Of a stretch of DNA of 64,000 nt, positions 61,939 through 64,000 are shown piece after piece. Under the pieces are notes generated by a model, which did not search any database, was not told the DNA's origin, and saw only the letters and a program-made list of their open reading frames with translations. The DNA lies in assembly GCA_947492375.1 (NCBI GenBank), contig CANLMI010000003.1, forward strand, positions 248,001 through 312,000. Direction: 5' to 3'. Origin of the DNA: an uncultured Kordiimonas sp. GTDB lineage: Bacteria; Pseudomonadota; Alphaproteobacteria; Sphingomonadales; Kordiimonadaceae. A program made the position numbers and the translations under genes. Position 1 is the first letter of the stretch. Every line of letters starts with the position of its first letter.

Positions 61939-62811
61939 ATGAAAAAAATTCTAATGACAGCGGCAATATTTGGTTTAACGAGCCAAGTTATGTCAGTTTC
62001 TGCACCAGAAGTGGCACCTTTGGATCACCATGCTGATTTGGATACAATTCTTGAAGCACAGCCAGATGCCAACAAGGCACGTTATAAAGACCGCCATCCT
62101 AAGGAAACTATTGAATTTTTCGGTATTAAACCTGGTATGACCGTCGTTGATACGCTGCCGGGTGGGGGGTATTATTCTCGTATTCTATTACCGTACCTTG
62201 GCAGTGAAGGGCAAGTAATCGGTGCGGATTATGCGGTTGATATGTGGAAGCTTTTCGGTGGGTTTGCCAATGAGCAGTTTTTAGAAAACAAGAAAACATG
62301 GCCTACAACCTGGACTGAAACCGCTACTGGCTGGCGCGGTGACAGCGATGCAGGTGTAAGTGCTTTTGCGCTTGGGTCTATGCCGGATGAATTAGCCGGC
62401 ACTGTCGATGTATTTATGTTTGTGCGTGCGCTTCATCATCTTAATCGATTTGAAGAAGAAGGTGAATATTTCACTAAAGCGCTCAAAGACGTTAAAAAAG
62501 CCCTGAAATCTGGCGGTATTGTTGGTATTGTCCAACATAGTAGCCCGGAAGGTAATGACGATAAATGGGCTGAAGGTGATAATGGGTATCTCAAGCAAAG
62601 CCAGGTTATTACTTTTATGGAAGCTGAAGGATTTGAATTTGTTGGGTCGAGCGATATCAATGCAAACCCAAAAGATATTCCGACAAACGAAGACTTTGTT
62701 TGGCGTTTGCCGCCGTCATATGGAACTAGCCGTAATGATGAGGAGCTTCGAGCGAAAATGGAAGCGATAGGCGAAAGTAACCGAATGACTTTAAAGTTTC
62801 GTAAGCCATAA
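61939..62811 (+). CDS. Exported class I SAM-dependent methyltransferase-like protein
   Basis: 290 residues from the ATG at 61939 (GGGAGG upstream; the frame opens at 61891 but that gives a poorer signal). A signal peptide (MKKILMTAAIFGLTSQVMSVSA) precedes DHHADLDTILEAQPDANKARYKDRHPKETIEFFG and a SAM-binding core GMTVVDTLPGGGYYSRILLPYLG, IGADYAVDMWKLFGGF, and the C-terminal YGTSRNDEELRAKMEAIGESNRMTLKF. Such secreted methyltransferase-like proteins are known from proteobacteria without an assigned acceptor; SAM is not normally in the periplasm, so the role is unclear. Confidence 0.85.
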   Translation: MKKILMTAAIFGLTSQVMSVSAPEVAPLDHHADLDTILEAQPDANKARYKDRHPKETIEFFGIKPGMTVVDTLPGGGYYSRILLPYLGSEGQVIGADYAVDMWKLFGGFANEQFLENKKTWPTTWTETATGWRGDSDAGVSAFALGSMPDELAGTVDVFMFVRALHHLNRFEEEGEYFTKALKDVKKALKSGGIVGIVQHSSPEGNDDKWAEGDNGYLKQSQVITFMEAEGFEFVGSSDINANPKDIPTNEDFVWRLPPSYGTSRNDEELRAKMEAIGESNRMTLKFRKP

Positions 62812-62834
62812 TCTGTATTGAAAATGATTTCTGT

Positions 62835-62864
62835 AAAAGCGCATCCTTGTCGGTGCGCTTTTTT
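62835..62864 (+). terminator. Rho-independent terminator of the methyltransferase gene
   Basis: AAAAGCGCA (62835-62843), ten-base loop, TGCGCTTTT (62854-62862) followed by TT. It is 24 bases after the stop at 62811. Confidence 0.85.
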
Positions 62865-62948
62865 CATTGGCCTTTTCGTTAAAACTAATTGCCCATAAAG
62901 CTCGTATGATAAATACTATTGATCATAAGCGGATGAGGAGAAAGCAAA

Positions 62949-63746
62949 ATGGATATCAACATTACGGAAATGCTGTTCATGTCGCTTGGTGTCTCGGCTA
63001 TATTGTTTGTTGCTCTTTGGGTTATTAGTGTCTTTAAAAAAGATGCCAGCATTGTTGATATCTTCTGGGGCGCCGGGTGTGCGATCCCCTCTGCTGTTGT
63101 TTATATCAATTATAATACAGGTCATCCGTTACAGCTTTTATTATTGGCGATGGTTTGGCTTTGGGCATTTCGCCTGGGTGGATATTTGGCGGTGCGAAAC
63201 TTACCGCACGGTGAGGATGTAAGGTATCAGCACATGCGTGAAGCTGCGGGCGGCGATAAGCCCTTTATGGTAAACAGCCTTTTTCGTGTGTTTATTTTGC
63301 AGTGTGTAATAGCGTGGTTGATATCGTTTCCAACGCAGTTGGGACAAATTGCTTTGTCAGGGGACGAGCTTGGTTTATTTGCCTATATTGGCGTGGGTAT
63401 CTGGTTTACGGGCTTTATGTTTGAAGCGGTTGGAGATTATCAACTTCGTACATTTAAAAAGAATGCTGATAATATCGGTAAAATAATGGACCGTGGTTTG
63501 TGGGCTTGGACCCGGCATCCAAACTATTTTGGTAACAGTTTGATCTGGTTTGGTATTGCGGTTGCTGCACTTCAATCACCTTATGGTATTTACGCAATAT
63601 TTAGCCCGTTTGTAATGGCATTTTTCCTGGTGAAAATTAGCGGGAAAGCTCTTTTGGAGCGGCTAATGGTCAGAAAATATCCAGCCTATGAAGCATACAT
63701 GGAGCGAACCAGTGGTTTCCTTCCATTACCACCCAAAAATTCTTGA
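62949..63746 (+). CDS. DUF1295 membrane protein (isoprenylcysteine methyltransferase / steroid reductase-like)
   Basis: 265 residues with six or seven hydrophobic segments; GAGGAG is placed before the ATG. The DUF1295 pattern is DIFWGAGCAIPSAVVYI and RLGGYLAVRNLPHGEDVRYQHMR, and the C-terminal MDRGLWAWTRHPNYFGNSLIWFGIAV and ERTSGFLPLPPK are the ICMT/steroid-5-alpha-reductase signature. The enzyme family acts on isoprenoid or steroid-like lipids in the membrane; the substrate here is unknown. Confidence 0.9.
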   Translation: MDINITEMLFMSLGVSAILFVALWVISVFKKDASIVDIFWGAGCAIPSAVVYINYNTGHPLQLLLLAMVWLWAFRLGGYLAVRNLPHGEDVRYQHMREAAGGDKPFMVNSLFRVFILQCVIAWLISFPTQLGQIALSGDELGLFAYIGVGIWFTGFMFEAVGDYQLRTFKKNADNIGKIMDRGLWAWTRHPNYFGNSLIWFGIAVAALQSPYGIYAIFSPFVMAFFLVKISGKALLERLMVRKYPAYEAYMERTSGFLPLPPKNS

Positions 63747-63801
63747 GAAACTAATCTAAAGCTTGCTGGCGTTCAATCCTATTGGTGAGAAGGTATGTTG
63801 C

Positions 63802-64000
63802 CTATCTTGCGGCTGAGAATATTCCGTCCCGCCAGACAAGGGCACGGTAACAGCCCGGTCCGATTAACTGCCCTTGTTGGTAGGTTGTTATCTGGCGCAC
63901 TTTCTTGCGGCTAATGCAATTGTCCTCAGTTTCATGGATCATTAGAATTTTTTCATCATTAAAGTCGATGATATTGTAGCGTGCTGTAGGGAACTCATGA
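63802..64000 (-). CDS. C-terminal part of a hypothetical protein (5' end beyond window)
   Basis: The minus-strand frame is open from the window edge to a TAG at 63802-63804, about 65 codons, reading HEFPTARYNIIDFNDEKILM ... RALVWRDGIFSAAR. Coding character is supported by the lack of stops and by even amino-acid use (charged and hydrophobic residues mixed, two cysteines at EDNCISR and GPGCYRA). It matches no family I can name. Convergent with the DUF1295 gene, 55 bases away. Confidence 0.55.
   Translation of the reverse strand, partial: HEFPTARYNIIDFNDEKILMIHETEDNCISRKKVRQITTYQQGQLIGPGCYRALVWRDGIFSAAR

Noticed and set aside
1-64000. CRISPR arrays, tRNA or rRNA genes, insertion sequences and prophage
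   Set aside because: I looked for regularly spaced repeats, tRNA-like cloverleaves, transposase or phage protein motifs and terminal inverted repeats and recognised none; a covariance or profile search would be needed to exclude them fully.

Overview
The window looks like chromosome from a moderately A+T-rich Gram-negative bacterium, most likely a marine alphaproteobacterium. The clues are a sulfur-assimilation operon in the order cysG / DUF2849 / sulfite reductase / DUF934 / APS-type cysH, the hisI and folE genes beside a three-cysteine IscU/NifU-like scaffold, a bacterial Coq4, a PEP-CTERM protein with a PEPATW anchor, a TonB receptor and many periplasmic hydrolases. A Kordiimonadales-like lineage would fit, but there is no rRNA or tRNA here to test it. 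I recognised no prophage, insertion sequence or CRISPR array.

Layout. 1-4.4 kb: end-truncated subtilisin-like lipoprotein (-), then a peroxiredoxin-like protein, a YHS protein and a secreted VOC protein (+). 4.5-10.3 kb: LysR regulator and the sulfate/sulfite reduction operon (-). 10.8-13.2 kb: coq4 (+) and an unrecognised secreted protein (-). 13.5-19.0 kb: a run of six secreted proteins on the minus strand (beta-lactamase-fold hydrolase, CBM9-like protein, two alpha/beta esterases, two tandem PD40 propellers). 19.2-26.8 kb: DUF3592 protein, prolyl oligopeptidase, gloB, methyltransferase, hisI, folE with a structured leader, IscU-like scaffold, PEP-CTERM protein. 27-29 kb: SelO and a nitroreductase. 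29.1-34.8 kb: operon of sugar dehydrogenase, cytochrome c, TonB receptor and secreted deaminase-like amidohydrolase, then a small lipoprotein and a decayed RidA gene. 35-38.5 kb: a second esterase / AraC / serine hydrolase locus. 38.6-50.5 kb: desaturase, K/E-rich secreted protein, a metallo-beta-lactamase-fold gene broken by two in-frame TAG codons, S9 peptidase, POT peptide transporter, SDR, TPR protein and a pair of secreted amidohydrolases. 50.7-64 kb: MarR / DUF2024 pair with paired operators, hybrid-free histidine kinase, GST, DUF2306, DUF885, FMN-dependent hydroxy-acid dehydrogenase, BASS transporter, FG-GAP protein, GNAT, methyltransferase, DUF1295 and a truncated hypothetical gene.

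How it works together. The cys operon reduces activated sulfate to sulfide and makes its own siroheme. Many remaining genes point to a scavenging lifestyle on exported peptides, esters and sugars: three S9/S8 peptidases, DUF885, a POT transporter, three esterases, two beta-lactamase-fold hydrolases, and a periplasmic dehydrogenase coupled to a cytochrome and an outer-membrane receptor. The most unusual items are the two-amber metallo-hydrolase, a shared 13-bp palindrome (GTTATnnnATAAC) in front of two esterase loci, the large near-identical inverted operator at MarR/DUF2024, a 13-bp hairpin abutting a lipoprotein ribosome site, a candidate folE (THF-II-like) riboswitch, and a TonB receptor whose signal peptide is read out of frame inside the upstream cytochrome gene.
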